From Metallyticus violacea (lineage: Eukaryota > Arthropoda > Insecta > Mantodea > Metallyticidae): DNA of 64,000 nt. The notes under the pieces are model-generated. The model ran no database searches. It had not been told where the DNA came from and saw nothing but the letters and a program-made list of their open reading frames with translations. The stretch is from positions 119,714,869 through 119,778,868 of the forward strand of contig CM060843.1 in assembly GCA_030762175.1 (NCBI GenBank), given 5' to 3'. How positions within the stretch are numbered: the first letter of the stretch is position 1; each line of letters begins with the position of its first letter. The position numbers and the translations under genes are program-made. Below are positions 49,289 through 62,020 of the stretch, one piece after another.

Positions 49289-52200
49289 CTCGAAATTCTA
49301 TAGCCAATATATAACTAAGATATAATACATACTAAGATTGCGTATTTTTATAAATGCATTAACAGTGGTTTTTGAATGAACTGAACTACATTATTATATC
49401 ATTTCAAACTTTCTCTTCAGAGATCTCGGCAATATAACATGAAAGAAATTTTCAAAATGGCATTCGATATATGTACAAGACGAAGCATTCCATTTTTCGC
49501 TAATCAGCTATGAAGGAAAGCAACACAAACCAAGTAAAGTAAAATTTATCCGTAGGCACAAGATTCCTAAACATGCGTTTAGTTAAGTAAAGCACCTAGA
49601 ATAAGATAAAAGGAAAAGGTTCATGATTTGAAAACATAATTCATCTGCAAACAAGATTTGGACTACTGTATTTTGTGATGCTGAGGGAAGTATAGTTATC
49701 TGAAGAGTGACCAATATTAGGTAAACTAAACTTTCTGATTGCATCGAAGAGTAAAGAGAGTTTGCGTGAATTCTCTTTCATCTCATGACATTGCTTCTGT
49801 GCACAAGAGTCTAATTTCTTTGATGCTGGTTTTGAACTGACACATCACTGGAGCTTTGCCTGCAGTTACTTTGGATACATGTTAAGTGTTCGTCAGTTAT
49901 AGAACCTTCACTTGGAACGAAGAGCATAGTGAGTCAAAAAGGTTAAAACACAACGAAAATACCTCATGTCTACTACTTGCAGGAAAGCTGTAAAAATGGA
50001 GTGGATTGCATACTGCATGCACATTTATATTGTTACAAATTGCTTAGAGCTACGTGGTGTCCACAGAGTTGTATGTATATGTGTATGTATAATATTCACC
50101 TGACCTTGCTCTAAAATGTTTTTCATTTATTTCTAAAGCTGAAAAAAATAAACTGGAGAACAAAATTGAGAGCGAGATATTTCAGATATTTTTCTGAATG
50201 AACCCACAATGTATTTTATTAAAGGGTTTTTCCATGTGCATGATCAAATGAAATCTGATTCTGTTGAAAACTGATTTGTTTTATATGATAGGGTCACTAT
50301 AACCCACATAAAGTCACAATTTGAATCATTTGTCTGAATGTTTTTAAAATGCGAATGCCAAGCTCTGAAGATTTCAGGCTCGTATGCATCACTATTAATG
50401 TATCTTATTCTTCGTTCCGAAGACTGCATCGGTAAACTAAAAGCTTAAATAATAATAGGATACATTATCAGGTTGCCTTTTAAATCATGTCATCCATTTG
50501 TTTGGATCCAACTCCAAAGCAAAGTGCCAAAATCTGATTACGCTAGGATAGTAAATTGAAGATAAGCTATACCAGTGTTAATGGTTGTAATCGTTTCCTG
50601 TTCTTACGTGTTATGTTCAAGCCATGGTTTGGAGATACTTTTTATTTGTGGTGCAGTTGAAAAGTCAAAGTTTAAAAATAAAATGGCATGATCTGCAAAA
50701 CAATGTGAGACGAGATATGCAACATTTTGGAAGAAGATTTGAATCAAAATGTTGCAACGTTTCTTATGAATAACTTCGCTTATTTAAACTTAACCCAATT
50801 TTTTCGCAATTTGTTCACCTTTAGATATAATTATTACTTTAAAATTATAATAAATTAGAAGAGCTATATTCTTAAAAGTTATGCGCTCTAAAGCATTGTT
50901 TGTTATAATAATTGTTGAAGATAGAGATCTACCTCTTGTAAATCTACGTACTTAATAAAAGATCAAATCTGCCATATGTCTGATTGGATGTCCAATGCCA
51001 GCTCCTGACATGGAGAAACAAGGAGAGGTTTTCTTTAAAGTGGTTCCTTTAGTGTCTTTTTTTTTTTTAAAGAACTTGTGGACTTTGTTTAAGCTGGAAA
51101 CGCTGTGTTTTCTGTTTTTGCCCTAAGCACTAGATATTCAAATTCTTGCAGTCGTTGACCGGAGATTTGCGTGATTGAACCAAGAGGATTTATGTACACA
51201 GATACATCCAATCACGTGAGCTACTGCGCGTGCAGTTCCTTACTGTTCCAATATTAGAGTAGTGTTCGTTTGCCTCGGCACTCTTATCCATGTAAGTGTC
51301 TTCTCCACTTGGCAACCGTGTTACTAAATAAAAATATTGAAATAGTTACTTAGAAACTATCTTGTGGCAACGCAACAGGTTGCGGATGTGAACCATTTAC
51401 ATCTTATTAAGGTATTTGGCAAAAATCCTGTTAATCTTTCTTGATCAGCTCGACGCTGTGAAATTAAAGCATGCAAACCAAAGAGTGCAACTTTATGCAT
51501 GTGAATTGAATTAAATATCCAAAGCCTTTGAGAAATTTTCTGGTAAGTGAACAGTCGTATTTTATTATGATTTGTAATTATTTGAAACACACATACATCA
51601 ACGCATTTATTATCAGTTTATTTCTTGCTCTGGGTACCTGGAGTTGTCAGTCTCAGCGAAGTTGAGTTGCCTAAACGTCTAAGAGTGCCAGCGTTGCCCA
51701 CAGGTTTTGGGAGTTTAATTAGTAGTTAAGAAACCGATAAGCGTTATAATTCAGCAGGAAAATAGTTAAATTTCGTTTATTTTGAGGTAAGATAAATAGT
51801 ACAACAAACTGACAACAGAAGCAAGTATGAGAGTTATACTGTAAAATACGGACAGCGTGGCTATAGACACAAGATTAGCAGCGTTCTCCACATGCCGAAG
51901 CCTTTTAAGAGTTGGGTGCTTCATTTAAGCAAGGGTCCGGTATACGGCTGAGCTGAGCGTCATAAGGTCAGACTAGAGATAATCCTAACCTCTTGTAAGT
52001 TCCCTTAAGACTGGAAGTTTCCCTTTCTAAACACAATTATACTTAAACATTGCTTCCTTTACACATTCAATCTGTGTGTCACCAGAATATCTCAATTCAA
52101 AATAAACTATTATTAGTGTATTTAAGTTCTAAGGTTTTAGCTTATTCGCAACTTTTGGTATTTTCCACGACACATTCGCTGCCTTTACACAATCCGTCGC

Positions 52201-52549
52201 TAATAATGCTCTTTGATTAAATGTAGTCAGGAACGAAGAACGAATTACATTTGAAAACATAAGGGGGGAAGGAAATGTACCTTCGGCATATAAGCGTTCT
52301 AAATTTGCTGAACTAAGCTCAAATTCAGAGTGAAAAAAGATTTTCTTTGGGTTTCTTTCTCAATATTATTATGTTGTGATTTTAAATACCAGAAAATTGC
52401 ATGCATTTTTGCGCTAGCATGAGTTTACATGCAGCAAAGTTTCATTATTTTATTTAGCATAAAATTTGCTTCTTCTAGAACGCATGAACTTTCTTGCCAA
52501 AAAGTGTTTAATGAAAATCTTCCGTAACGTTGTTGTTCTTAGAAATTGT

Positions 52550-52831
52550 TCTTAATTTTGCTAAATTTCAGGTTTTTCTCCTTATTCATCATTATTCTCC
52601 TACTTCTCCTAATGTTTCCCGGTTTTTTTTTTTCACGTATTTTTTTTTTTCTTTTAATTCACTTTGTTTCCTTCTTGTCTCATTTCCTTCTCTTCTTTAT
52701 CTTTGTTGTTGTTACACTCTGTTTATTAAGTTTTCTTATTGTCATTTTCTACTTTTTTTCCTTATACTTTTTAGCCTCTATGTTTTATGCTTACAGATAC
52801 AGAATTTTTTTCTAATCGCACGCATTTACAG
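52550..52831 (+). promoter_or_regulatory. Long pyrimidine-rich tract ending in a splice-acceptor-like site
   Basis: About 250 bp made almost entirely of T and C ends at cgcatttacag. A 49-nt potential exon and a consensus GTGAGT donor follow. A 134-codon open frame passes through it only because pyrimidine codons contain no stops; it is not a gene. Such tracts can bind PTB-type regulators, but this is inference. Confidence 0.4.
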
Positions 52832-52880
52832 TGCTAATTGTAAAAGCCTAACAGAAACGGAGTACATTTATCTGCATAAG
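52832..52880 (+). CDS. Candidate alternative microexon (49 nt)
   Basis: Between tttacag (to 52831) and GTGAGT at 52881. Only the frame entered with two bases from exon 3 is open: one base, then ANCKSLTETEYIYLHK, ending on a codon boundary. That would require exon 4 to be entered at the second AG of its tandem acceptor (gcag|gcag, start 56135), where the frame also fits. Agreement in both phases is suggestive, but the sequence is short and chance is possible. Confidence 0.3.
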
Positions 52881-54838
52881 GTGAGTCTTCTTCCAACGTA
52901 CAAAACTTCATCGGGTCACTCGCTTGCCCACTAAGAATAGGGCAGAATTCCTTGACCTTTCCAAATTTAGTTCTCTCTTCCTTTGCTGCTGGAACGAGTA
53001 GGTGCAAAGGTGGGAGTTCTGGTGTTTACCGTTAGCTTCAAACGTCTCTATTACTAATGGCTTTCTTAACACGAAACTTATTCATTTGTTCCTTATTTAC
53101 CCATTAGGAGCTGTCATTTTAATAAAATAAAATATTTGTTGAATATTTGTAAATTATATTTTATTCTCTCGGCTAAGAACGCCGTGACAATATTCTTATT
53201 GGGTTGTGCACTTCCATTTTTAATGTAACTGTGTTTACGAATTTGGAGTTTTCGAAATTATAATAAAAACCACCAATGTAACTATGTATATTGGATGTTT
53301 CAACATTCAATAATTTAAACATTTTAAAGATATTACAATATGCTTTTAAACTAAATGCACTGTGGTTTTTTTTTTCCTGTTTCCTGATTAGGCGCTAATA
53401 AATACTTCTATTAAACCACTATTACTATTAATCCTCGAAAATAGATAATTCAGCTAAGTTTTTACACAATTAGCTTTCAACAAATCAGAATTATATTTTG
53501 AATTATCTGGTATAGTTGAAAATATTATCCAAACCTTCTGGTGATAAGCGTGTGTAACTTCAGATAAACTCTTGTTCTTTGAGCTTAATATAAGTTTTAC
53601 CTTGCCTTCTATTTTTCTGCATCGTTTTAAAAAAAATTCTTAGCGCTAAGCTACCTCGTTAAGTCTTTTTTCTCTTTCATATTAGCAAGTGTCTGCTAAT
53701 TTCACTGTCCTGACCTGAATGACCTAAAGTCATTAACTCTAGCCATGGATCTGCAGCATCGATCAAGATCCATCGCTGAGCTACTTCATTAATTTTTTAA
53801 GTTCTTCTGCCCTATGTCTATTGGCTGAAAGTCTGAAAGGTTATCTTCGTTAATTAGCCTTCAATATGTGGTTAACAAGAAACCTGAAATATATTGCTGG
53901 GCTTATAAGTTACGTAAAAGATTTGCAGGCAAATGGGAGGAATTCAAGTTGCGCATCGGAAGTACACAAGATGGCCAATCAAATGCATAACAGTAAACTT
54001 AATCAGGAAAAGTGGGAGTTGTTTCAGTAATATACAAAATAAAGAGAAATCTACATTTAGATATGATCAAATAATTAAACAGAACAGATGGCAATATTAA
54101 GCCCATTACAGCTCAACTGTGATCAGATGAAGTTTGAAGAGATGAAGATAAATTTACACTGACAAACAAGTAACATTACGATATCATAATCACGATACCA
54201 TAATCGAGTTAAGGAGAAAATATCAAAAGCCTCCAAGAACAGAATTGGCTGTTCCATTTTGCGTGGGTCAAAGCCCAGTAGGAGAACATGAAGTAGCAGA
54301 AGAACTAGTAAAAGAGAGAGCAGCAGAATAGTGGTATACAACATAAAATCTAAGTGCACAATTATTACGGTAATTGAAGAAAGAATCACCTAATGGGAAG
54401 ATGATAGTGAAAACACAACTAAAGGAGATAAATACAAGTTCTTTCCGTCTGTACGACAGATGTTGAAACTGACAGCACCTTTAACAGCTATGATAAGATG
54501 CAAAACAAAAACGTGTCTATACTGTTTCGTATTCCTGTTTTCAAGATATACAAGCGGTAGATCTGACACATTCATATGTCAAAGCGGATAGCCCGAGGGA
54601 TGAACTGAAGCGCAAAATACATAGAAGGCACAATAGTCACATATTTTTTTTCTAAATTACTACTTATTACTAAATTAAAATGTATAATCTTGTAGTTTTG
54701 ACGTATGTATGTAACAAATGTATGTACAATTATTGCATTTCTGCAATAGAGCATATTTTGTGAGAAAGGAAAATAAAAAACAAACACCTAATTCAAGCAA
54801 GTACTCTTTTGAATAGAAAGCAGCCATATTCAAAACAT

Positions 54839-55126
54839 ATCGGTCCTGAAGGTTTAGTGCTAACTATACTTGCTTCGAAGACCCAAAGTTGTGGGTTCAA
54901 ACCTGGTCAGAGTCGACATTTTTACGGCGAAAAAATATTAAGTATGGTTTCCTTGGAAAGCAAACCTTGGTCCCTTGTGATAGATTTTCGGCACGAAAAA
55001 AACTTTAAGCCTGAAGGAAGAGATCTCTGAGCAAGATTTACTGGCAGTTTCATGCCAAGGATTGAATGGAAGGCTAATGGCTAATACTGTTAAAGAGTGT
55101 CCTTATTTAAACAAAATAAATAAAAT
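54839..55126 (+). mobile_element. SINE family 1, copy 12, diverged
   Basis: A forward copy: atcggtcctg start, gtgctaactatacttgc, B-box region gggttcaaacctgg, shortened middle (ggaaagcaaacc), ctttaagcctgaagg, then ctgttaaagagtgtcc and an AAATAAAATAAAT tail. Confidence 0.88.
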
Positions 55127-55529
55127 TAATATACAAACCTCTTCCAAACTTTCTAATAAAATGCATTTTATCAGAATTATATCACTAAAAGCAAACAAAA
55201 TTATTCATAACAAGCTAATCCTAACATCTCTAGCGCTTTATCAAACTTATACTAAATTACAACACTTAATTTTGATTATGTTGATTCTAAGACGTGCACT
55301 TCTTAGTTTTCATTTATTTTTGCGGAAATTGAGTCTCATTTCGTGAACCAACCCCATAATACTTATTAGTACAAGTACCTGTCTCCCTGACAAACATTCA
55401 TTCCCTGGTACTCTTGTTGGCACATTAAGATTAACGCAGTGTCCTAATGTAAAGTGGTGCATATATATTTAACATGTAATGCGTTAACTCAATAGTGGGA
55501 ACAATAATAATCAATGAAACAAGAGCCAA

Positions 55530-56130
55530 ACGTTGCATGCGAGTGCTAGAGACGCCTAGCGGCGACTTGCAGAGCGGCTCTTGTCCGCTTGGCTCACTTC
55601 CAATTCAAACGTCGTCAAATACGCACATTGTTTATCATGTGTATCAGCTCAAATGAAACTCGCTTGTTGAGGGGAAGCTCAAGCGTATACTACAGGACTA
55701 CAAAAATATTAGACGATTCTTGAAAACTCTCGGGTTGAGTGACAAAGTCATAACGTTGCAGTACTGGTGAACATGGTGATCAAAGGTGTTTTTATCAATG
55801 ATACAAGGTGCTTCTGAAGAGTGGTGTGTTCACCTTGTCTTGCCTTTCTCTGTGATATGCAGTTTGCCCTCGGGTAGCTTTTTAACGCGAATTATATTAA
55901 AATGACGTTTAGTTACGTTTACGTTACAAGAACTGTAAAACAATTGTGCTGCGTATTACAGAATTTGTGTGGGGACTTGAAATATTTTTGATGTTCTTCA
56001 AGTTGTGCCAGCTTTGTTTTGGAGGGCAATGGGATGACAGAAACAACAACGTTACGAATACTCATAAGCAACAGTCATCTGAAACAGAAACTCTTATTCT
56101 CATGTGTTGTCCTTGCCTATTTCGATGCAG
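55530..56130 (+). promoter_or_regulatory. CpG-richer region upstream of exon 4, possible alternative promoter and start
   Basis: GC and CpG rise at about 55530-55640 and again before exon 4. The reading frame of exon 4 stays open upstream to 55946, with an in-frame ATG at 56102. Unspliced transcription would thus give a start reading MCCPCLFRCRQKTS. Four clustered cysteines beside basic residues resemble palmitoylated N-termini. No convincing TATA or initiator pair was found, and an earlier in-frame ATG lies at 55946. Confidence 0.3.
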
Positions 56131-56244
56131 GCAGAAGACATCGGTGCTCGAGGATATGGGCGGGAAAACTTCCACCCCAGTCATACCCATCACGCCGCCT
56201 CCGAAGTCATCACAGTCGCAGTCGCCTCCATTGCTAAGAAATGA
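56131..56244 (+). CDS. Exon 4 of the unrecognised Ser/Pro/Arg-rich protein
   Basis: A 114-nt exon after ttgcctatttcgatgcag (to 56130) and before a GTATGA donor at 56245. One base (G) completes Ser with the TC of exon 3; 37 codons follow (QKTSVLEDMGGKTSTPVIP, then ITPPPKSSQSQSPPLLRN) and two bases (GA) remain, so the next exon must supply one base to make Asp or Glu. Proline-rich ITPPPK and SPPLL segments could bind SH3 or WW domains, which is inference. The acceptor is a tandem gcag-gcag, allowing a 4-nt shift. No following exon with fitting phase was found before the window end. Confidence 0.8.
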   Translation, partial: AEDIGARGYGRENFHPSHTHHAASEVITVAVASIAKK

Positions 56245-58089
56245 GTATGAAATATGTATTTATTTTTGTACTAGAAATTTTAACCACATTTTGGTAAACT
56301 GATTTATAGCTAATAATGGTAAGAATCTTAGTAGTCCATTTAATAAGTATTAAAAGTGGAATTTAGAGAAACATTAAAAATAAACATTTTATCGTTAAAA
56401 ATGTTAGATCCATATTCCCATAGTGATTGAATATTGTACAACTATTGGAAAGCTCATTTGTTTTAAATTCTACGTAGTCACTGTAAAGGATCGCTCAGGA
56501 AAACGTCGTTTAGTATTTAAATTATTTGCTTTCGCGTAACTAAAATTAAAACTATACATGCAATAAAAATACGAGAATACTTTAGTTATTATCAGCGATG
56601 TGTTAATAACTTTCAAAGCGCAGTACTCACACAAAGTATTAACATACTTTAAGAGTTAATATATTCCAGAATCGAATAATACATAGCTTATTTAGCTTAT
56701 AATGTAATGTATTTTTAATGTTGTTATTTATTTACTGTCATTCAGTGCTGCAATAAAATATTGTGCGTTATTTGCAATATTTCTATATTCTTTAATAATA
56801 TTTTCCATTAATATAATGAATTTTCATTAAATTAAGGAAAAACCTGTTGAAAGTGTAGCAAATGGATGACATTTTGTGTTAATAACATATAACAATGTTT
56901 TTATGTTTCGTAAATCGATACAGTTCTTTTCAAGATTTCCTGAAAGTTCTTTTCTTTCGTTGGGCTTATAAAGATACGCGAATAACCTGTGTTAAATTTT
57001 AATCTTAGTTTTATCGTATTAGCTATATTTTTTTTTTAATTATTTCTGCATTTCACAATCATTAAAGGAGAAAATTCTTGAATTCTGATATGTTATTTGT
57101 GGAAAGCTTTAGTTTGTCTTTATATAGATATATAAGGAATATATCTCTCACATCCGTATTATAATAGTGTGATAATACTTTCATATCTTAAGTTTGAGTC
57201 ATCAGTAAAAAAATGTCACGGATTTGTGATAATTTATTTGAATTTCTTTGAAAATTTGGTTTTTCATATTGGTTCTGTTTCTCGTTAATCCTTAATATTT
57301 AAGACGTAGCTTTATTTTCGGATACCTTGGGTACAAGGGAAAAAAAAAAACACATAAGTGTTTAAAATTTAAGTTATGCTAGGTTATGTAAGGTTTTTCA
57401 ACATTTCTGTGACCAAAATCAGTAAATGGTGATTTTTAATTATCTAAAACAAACCAAAGTTCAAATGAAGATAAATAAGGACTTTATAATAATAAAAAAG
57501 GCAAATCTATCCAAAGTATTAAGTTCTTAATATATGAATCAGGAATAGATCAAAGGAGCGGTATGAAAGTGTAAACTTTAAACAATATTTGCTTTAAGGG
57601 GTTCATATATTCAATATCATACCATATTATTTTAAAAAGCCTAGGCTTTGTTAGTTTGGACATTTTACTTTTCCTTCTTTTTTAACATATATCTTGTTGT
57701 GATACTCTTAATGTTTGTCAAGGTTTAACATGCTCAAGAAATTCTTTATTATTTATCTTTCAGCGCGTTTATTGTGTTTAATGTGAACCTTATTGTGACT
57801 TTTGCCGCACTAAAACATTGACGTACTAAGTGCTTTGCCCGTGCGAGATAAACTGAGAATGGAGGCAACATGAAACGCACTTGTATTCACTACTGATGAA
57901 ACAAGAGTTAACCATCTTCACAGCTGTTCACATGCATTAGGGAAGTAACCCCACTCTTTGAATTCTATTTTTCTAAAAGCCATATAAACCGAATAAACTG
58001 GTCTTTCTTTTCGGAAGTTACATTTTCTTCACCCAAAAGGTTTTGTCTCGTCAACTTTTTTCTTAATATCGATTATTTTTATATTTTTA

Positions 58090-58379
58090 TTTGTTTTATT
58101 TACGGACGCTCTTTACCATCTCAGGTCATCAGCGTCCCATTCAATTCAGGGCGTGAAACAGCCAACAAATTTTGCTCAGATGCCTCTTTTTTCAGACCTG
58201 AGGTCCTTTATCGTGCCGTAAATGTTCGATACGGGACCTACGGCTTTATTTCCCTTCCGAAGGAAGCCATACTTAGGATTTTTACGCCCGAAAAAATCCA
58301 TCGGTCCTGGCCGTAATCGAACCGGCGATCTTGAGTTTAGAAGGCAAGTATGGTTACCACTACACCACCAGGACCGACT
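58090..58379 (-). mobile_element. SINE family 1, copy 13
   Basis: A full-length reverse copy with head rc tcggtcctggtggtgtagtgg. The B box is altered (rc ccggttcgattacgg). The body and a GTAAATAAAAC tail are complete. Confidence 0.92.
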
Positions 58380-59343
58380 AATATTGGGCTATGGTTTACA
58401 TGGAGCTATTAATAAAGAAATTCATATAATTCTCGCGTATTTGTTTTTATCTTCTTTTTAAAAATAAATTAAATATTATATGCATTTTAAAACTTTTTGT
58501 TCTATTTACAAACTAATGAATGACCTAGATCCAGTTTTTATGTACAATGTAATTTTTTTCGCAAATGAGGAACAGGAAATAAAAATAATAATTTTAATGC
58601 TTTTATATATTTTTCAAAAATTAATTTACCCTAACAAAATGCACCCTACGGGTTGAATTTCTGCCTCATCTACAAGTAATGTTATATAGAACACTCTCTC
58701 TTTAGTATGCAGCAATAGTTCGCTTTTATGTTCGTATTTCATCTTTTGTGATTCTTCTTTCCTAATTCTTTTATGTCCTAGTGAAATATTTTACCTTGCT
58801 CTTTACTTGAATTATCTTAAATTTTGGAAAATTTTCTAAATGTAAATGTAAGAAATGCACTTTCACACTCTTGTTAGAGCCCAATGTTTTGAAATTGTAC
58901 AGAAAATATTCATCTGCTTCTCTATAAAGGTCTACAAAGGTATTTTGTTTTTCTAAAATTACTTCTTAGTCACTGACTGACTTTTAAAAATTCATGGACC
59001 ATTTTAGCAAGTAAATCTGACTTCCACGAATACCGTAACCTTGATTGTTTAATGAGTGATACATTGGAATTTTATCACAAATTTCTGGAACTCTCGCTAA
59101 TAGAGAGTCTTTAAAAACTGCTCTATTAGGCCTAATTTAATATGAAAAGAAGGCAACAAGAACTTTTTTGGACCAATTAGGGATGCATGTGCCATAATTT
59201 TTATCTACCATTCTGCTTGGTCACATCCCCAAATATTCATTTCATGCTAGGCTTTCCTATTCGTTAATAATACCAGACATTTTTTTAATTCATACTGCTG
59301 ACCTAATAAAATACCTATGGTTAGAACTTTCCACATACTAACC

Positions 59344-59397
<54 letters not shown>
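59344..59397 (+). repeat. (AAT)n microsatellite
   Basis: A pure trinucleotide run of about 18 units, followed by a short GAC run. Confidence 0.95.
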
Positions 59398-59399
<2 letters not shown>

Positions 59400-60751
59400 C
59401 GACGACAACAACTGACATACCTAACACAAGCTTTTAAGTGTTTCTTTTAGGACTACAGAATGTGTCACTGAAATAATATATACAGTTCTGCTATGCAGCA
59501 ACATAACTTAAATAATTCCAATAAAAAGCTTTGTAGCTAATGTCGAAAAATGCCACTGTGCCAGAAATATCCTTGCAGAAAACTGAGGAATGTTCTTAGG
59601 AAAAATAAAGACGTAATTTTCGCTCACAGTGTGGTAAAACTAAAAATATGTTGGCATCTAAACAAATTATTTCTTTTAACCTAGTACATAAAGTTCAGCA
59701 TATTTATTTTTAGATATATAATTTAAAATTAATTTTAGTTTCCTTTTTGTATTCGTAAAGCTCCATGAATAACAGCTTTAAACTGCTGTCTGTTGTAATC
59801 CCTTTTCTAGGCAACAGAAATTAAAGTTCGAAGGGAGTGGGTTTATACGAAAGGGCATCTTTTCTCTCAATGTTTGAAACCTTGAGTTTGTAAGCGATGC
59901 TAACCTAGTTTTGTTCCACCAATCTTCCCGCTGTTTTTTTTTTTTATCACTTAGGTAGTGTTGAATATTTTTTCAAATTATTTATTTTGTTTGTATGATT
60001 TTTTAAATTTAAAATTTCTTCGTATTAAGTAATATATTTTGGTTTTTACTATTATACCAAAAGGACTATGTGACTTTTTGAAAATCTACTCCATAAAAAG
60101 TTTAATAAAATTTCTGAATTCAGAGCAACAAATCTTAAACAAGTATCAAGTTCAAATTAGCAAATTCCATGCATATGAGTTTTATTAATGTACCTTCTTA
60201 CTTGGTTGGTATTTTTCTAGAATCCCAAACATCACTTAATAGTTGTAGTATCAGAATTTAGTGATTTTGGCTTCCACAATTCATATGTATATCATCTATA
60301 CCTATCTCATAACTTTTAATAGTGCTTCACCCATTCTTCATTTACTTTTTTGAATTTTGTACTGTCTGATTCTTCACTTTATATACTTTATATACTTAAA
60401 AACATAGTTTGTGCTTATGCATTTGAGATACGTTACATGTTTTTCATTCAAATCATTACATGTTCTAAGTCTCTTTGTTTCGCACTTGTTCTTTGCACAC
60501 TTAGTCCTTCAGTTGTTACTTCTGTCTGCTTTTCTTCTCTCAATTGTTTATTCAATTTTTATAGTTCATTCAAAAAAAGGGGGGGGCGAATTTTTTCAGG
60601 AAAGCTTAGAAATTTGTTTAAAAGGCTTATTAAGCAGTATACAGAGAGAAAGCAGGAGAAAAGTGCTTGTTGATCACAGACTGGTTTTCGCATGAAGCCA
60701 GTTGCTTTCTGCTAAATAGGAGAAAATAATCTTGCATTTTTTTATATTGGT

Positions 60752-61022
60752 TTATTTACGGACACTCTTTGACATCTCAGGTCTTCAGCGTGCTATTCAA
60801 TTCAGCGCGTGAAACGATCGATATGTTTTGTTCATAGGCCTATTCTTTTAGATTTGAGGTTCTTTTACGTTCTATAAATCTACGACACGGGCTATACTTC
60901 TCTTTCGAAGAAAGTCACTTCGAATTTTTACGCCCGAAAATATCAATCAACCCTGGTCGAGATCGAACCCGCGATCATGAGTGTATGAGGCAAGTATGGT
61001 TACCACTAGACCACCAGGATGA
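60752..61022 (-). mobile_element. SINE family 1, copy 14
   Basis: A reverse copy, full length but with a shortened middle (ggctatacttctc). The B box is rc gggttcgatctc and the head rc cctggtggtctagtgg. Confidence 0.9.
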
Positions 61023-61239
61023 TGAATGGCATTTCAGAAGGAAGTTAGCTGCATAAATATGTAAAGTCTGAACAAAATTATGGTGCATTTTAATTATTAT
61101 GTTGGCTATATTTATTAATTAAATATTTGACAATTCGTTCCATAGAGCTGACATGCCGCTCTTAGCCTCAATTAAAATTTTCTCATCATCAGGCTGTTTG
61201 AAGGTGCATTTGCAGTGTTCATGGAACGTATTACACGCA

Positions 61240-61252
61240 TTATTATTATTAA

Positions 61253-61305
<53 letters not shown>
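61240..61305 (+). repeat. (ATT)n microsatellite
   Basis: A trinucleotide run of about 21 units with one early interruption. The 66-codon open frame across it is a poly-Leu artefact. Confidence 0.95.
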
Positions 61306-61306
<1 letters not shown>

Positions 61307-61971
61307 ATACTGGAGCTTTTTTTAATAGGCTAGATATGTATGAGGGATTCTAAACTCTGTTCTTCGAAAGTGTTTGAAAATCGCTTTTGAAAATGAATTG
61401 TCTTTGTAGTGAGAATATAACTATTAGTTTGGAGTTATGAACAGTACCCGCATTTTGTGGCCTAAAATGTTTTGCTAAAATCGACCTAAAAACATCCCCC
61501 AAGAACTTGAGGAAATAATCTAAAACAGTAAAAAGAGTTCTCCCTACTCTGACTAAGGATATTTTATTTTAACTAATTGATTTAACAAACTTCAACTTTT
61601 TATTATCAATCGCTAGACACACTACAGTTACCAGAGGTCCGTTATTGCGCAGGAAGGAAAATAGCATGGGTATTCCGGCATTTTTATATAAATTGCTGTT
61701 TACAGATTATATACTAAGTTACATTGTAGATTAATCGCCCCACTGCAATCATCGCGATAACCGTTGGCTGCAACAACGCTAACTTAATAAAAAATACACA
61801 TAGCTTACCAAATCAGAATTAAAAAGCCATTGACTGCAGGATCAAGCCAATTCATTTTCTTACATTGTTTGGTTCAAGTGTTTCATTTTGTATGACGTAG
61901 TAATTATGTGATATATCTTTCAATAAATCATTCTAATGGGACAGGAGTTTTTTTTTAATTCAATTTTTATT

Positions 61972-61972
<1 letters not shown>

Positions 61973-62014
<42 letters not shown>
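61973..62014 (+). repeat. Poly-T run (42 bases)
   Basis: The longest homopolymer in the window. The assembled length is probably approximate. Confidence 0.93.

Positions 62015-62020
<6 letters not shown>

Larger units (their letters stand above)
16498..56130 (+). other. Intron 3 (about 39.6 kb)
   Basis: This very long intron lies between the GTGAGT donor of exon 3 and the acceptor of exon 4. It is full of SINEs, transposase and LINE relics, listed separately. I see nothing identifiable in 16590-17740, 18020-20460, 20940-22960, 24300-25790, 26060-31390, 32100-35240, 37025-39070, 40820-43900, 44460-46270, 47700-49250, 49290-52540 and 52900-54830, apart from simple repeats, the short inverted repeat at 42264 and weak exon-like signals noted as findings. 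Short open frames there (for example 19930-20265, 28261-28561, 32312-32617 and 37025-37279 on minus) match nothing I know. Confidence 0.6.

Noticed and set aside
51150..51300. CpG-richer segment ending in cttatccat|gtaagt, which could be an alternative first exon.
   Set aside because: No open frame or promoter element supports it beyond a single donor-like match.
52546..52934. Two overlapping open frames of 89 and 134 codons rich in Phe, Leu and Ser, resembling membrane proteins.
   Set aside because: They are a by-product of a T/C-only tract that contains no stop codons; no coding signature.
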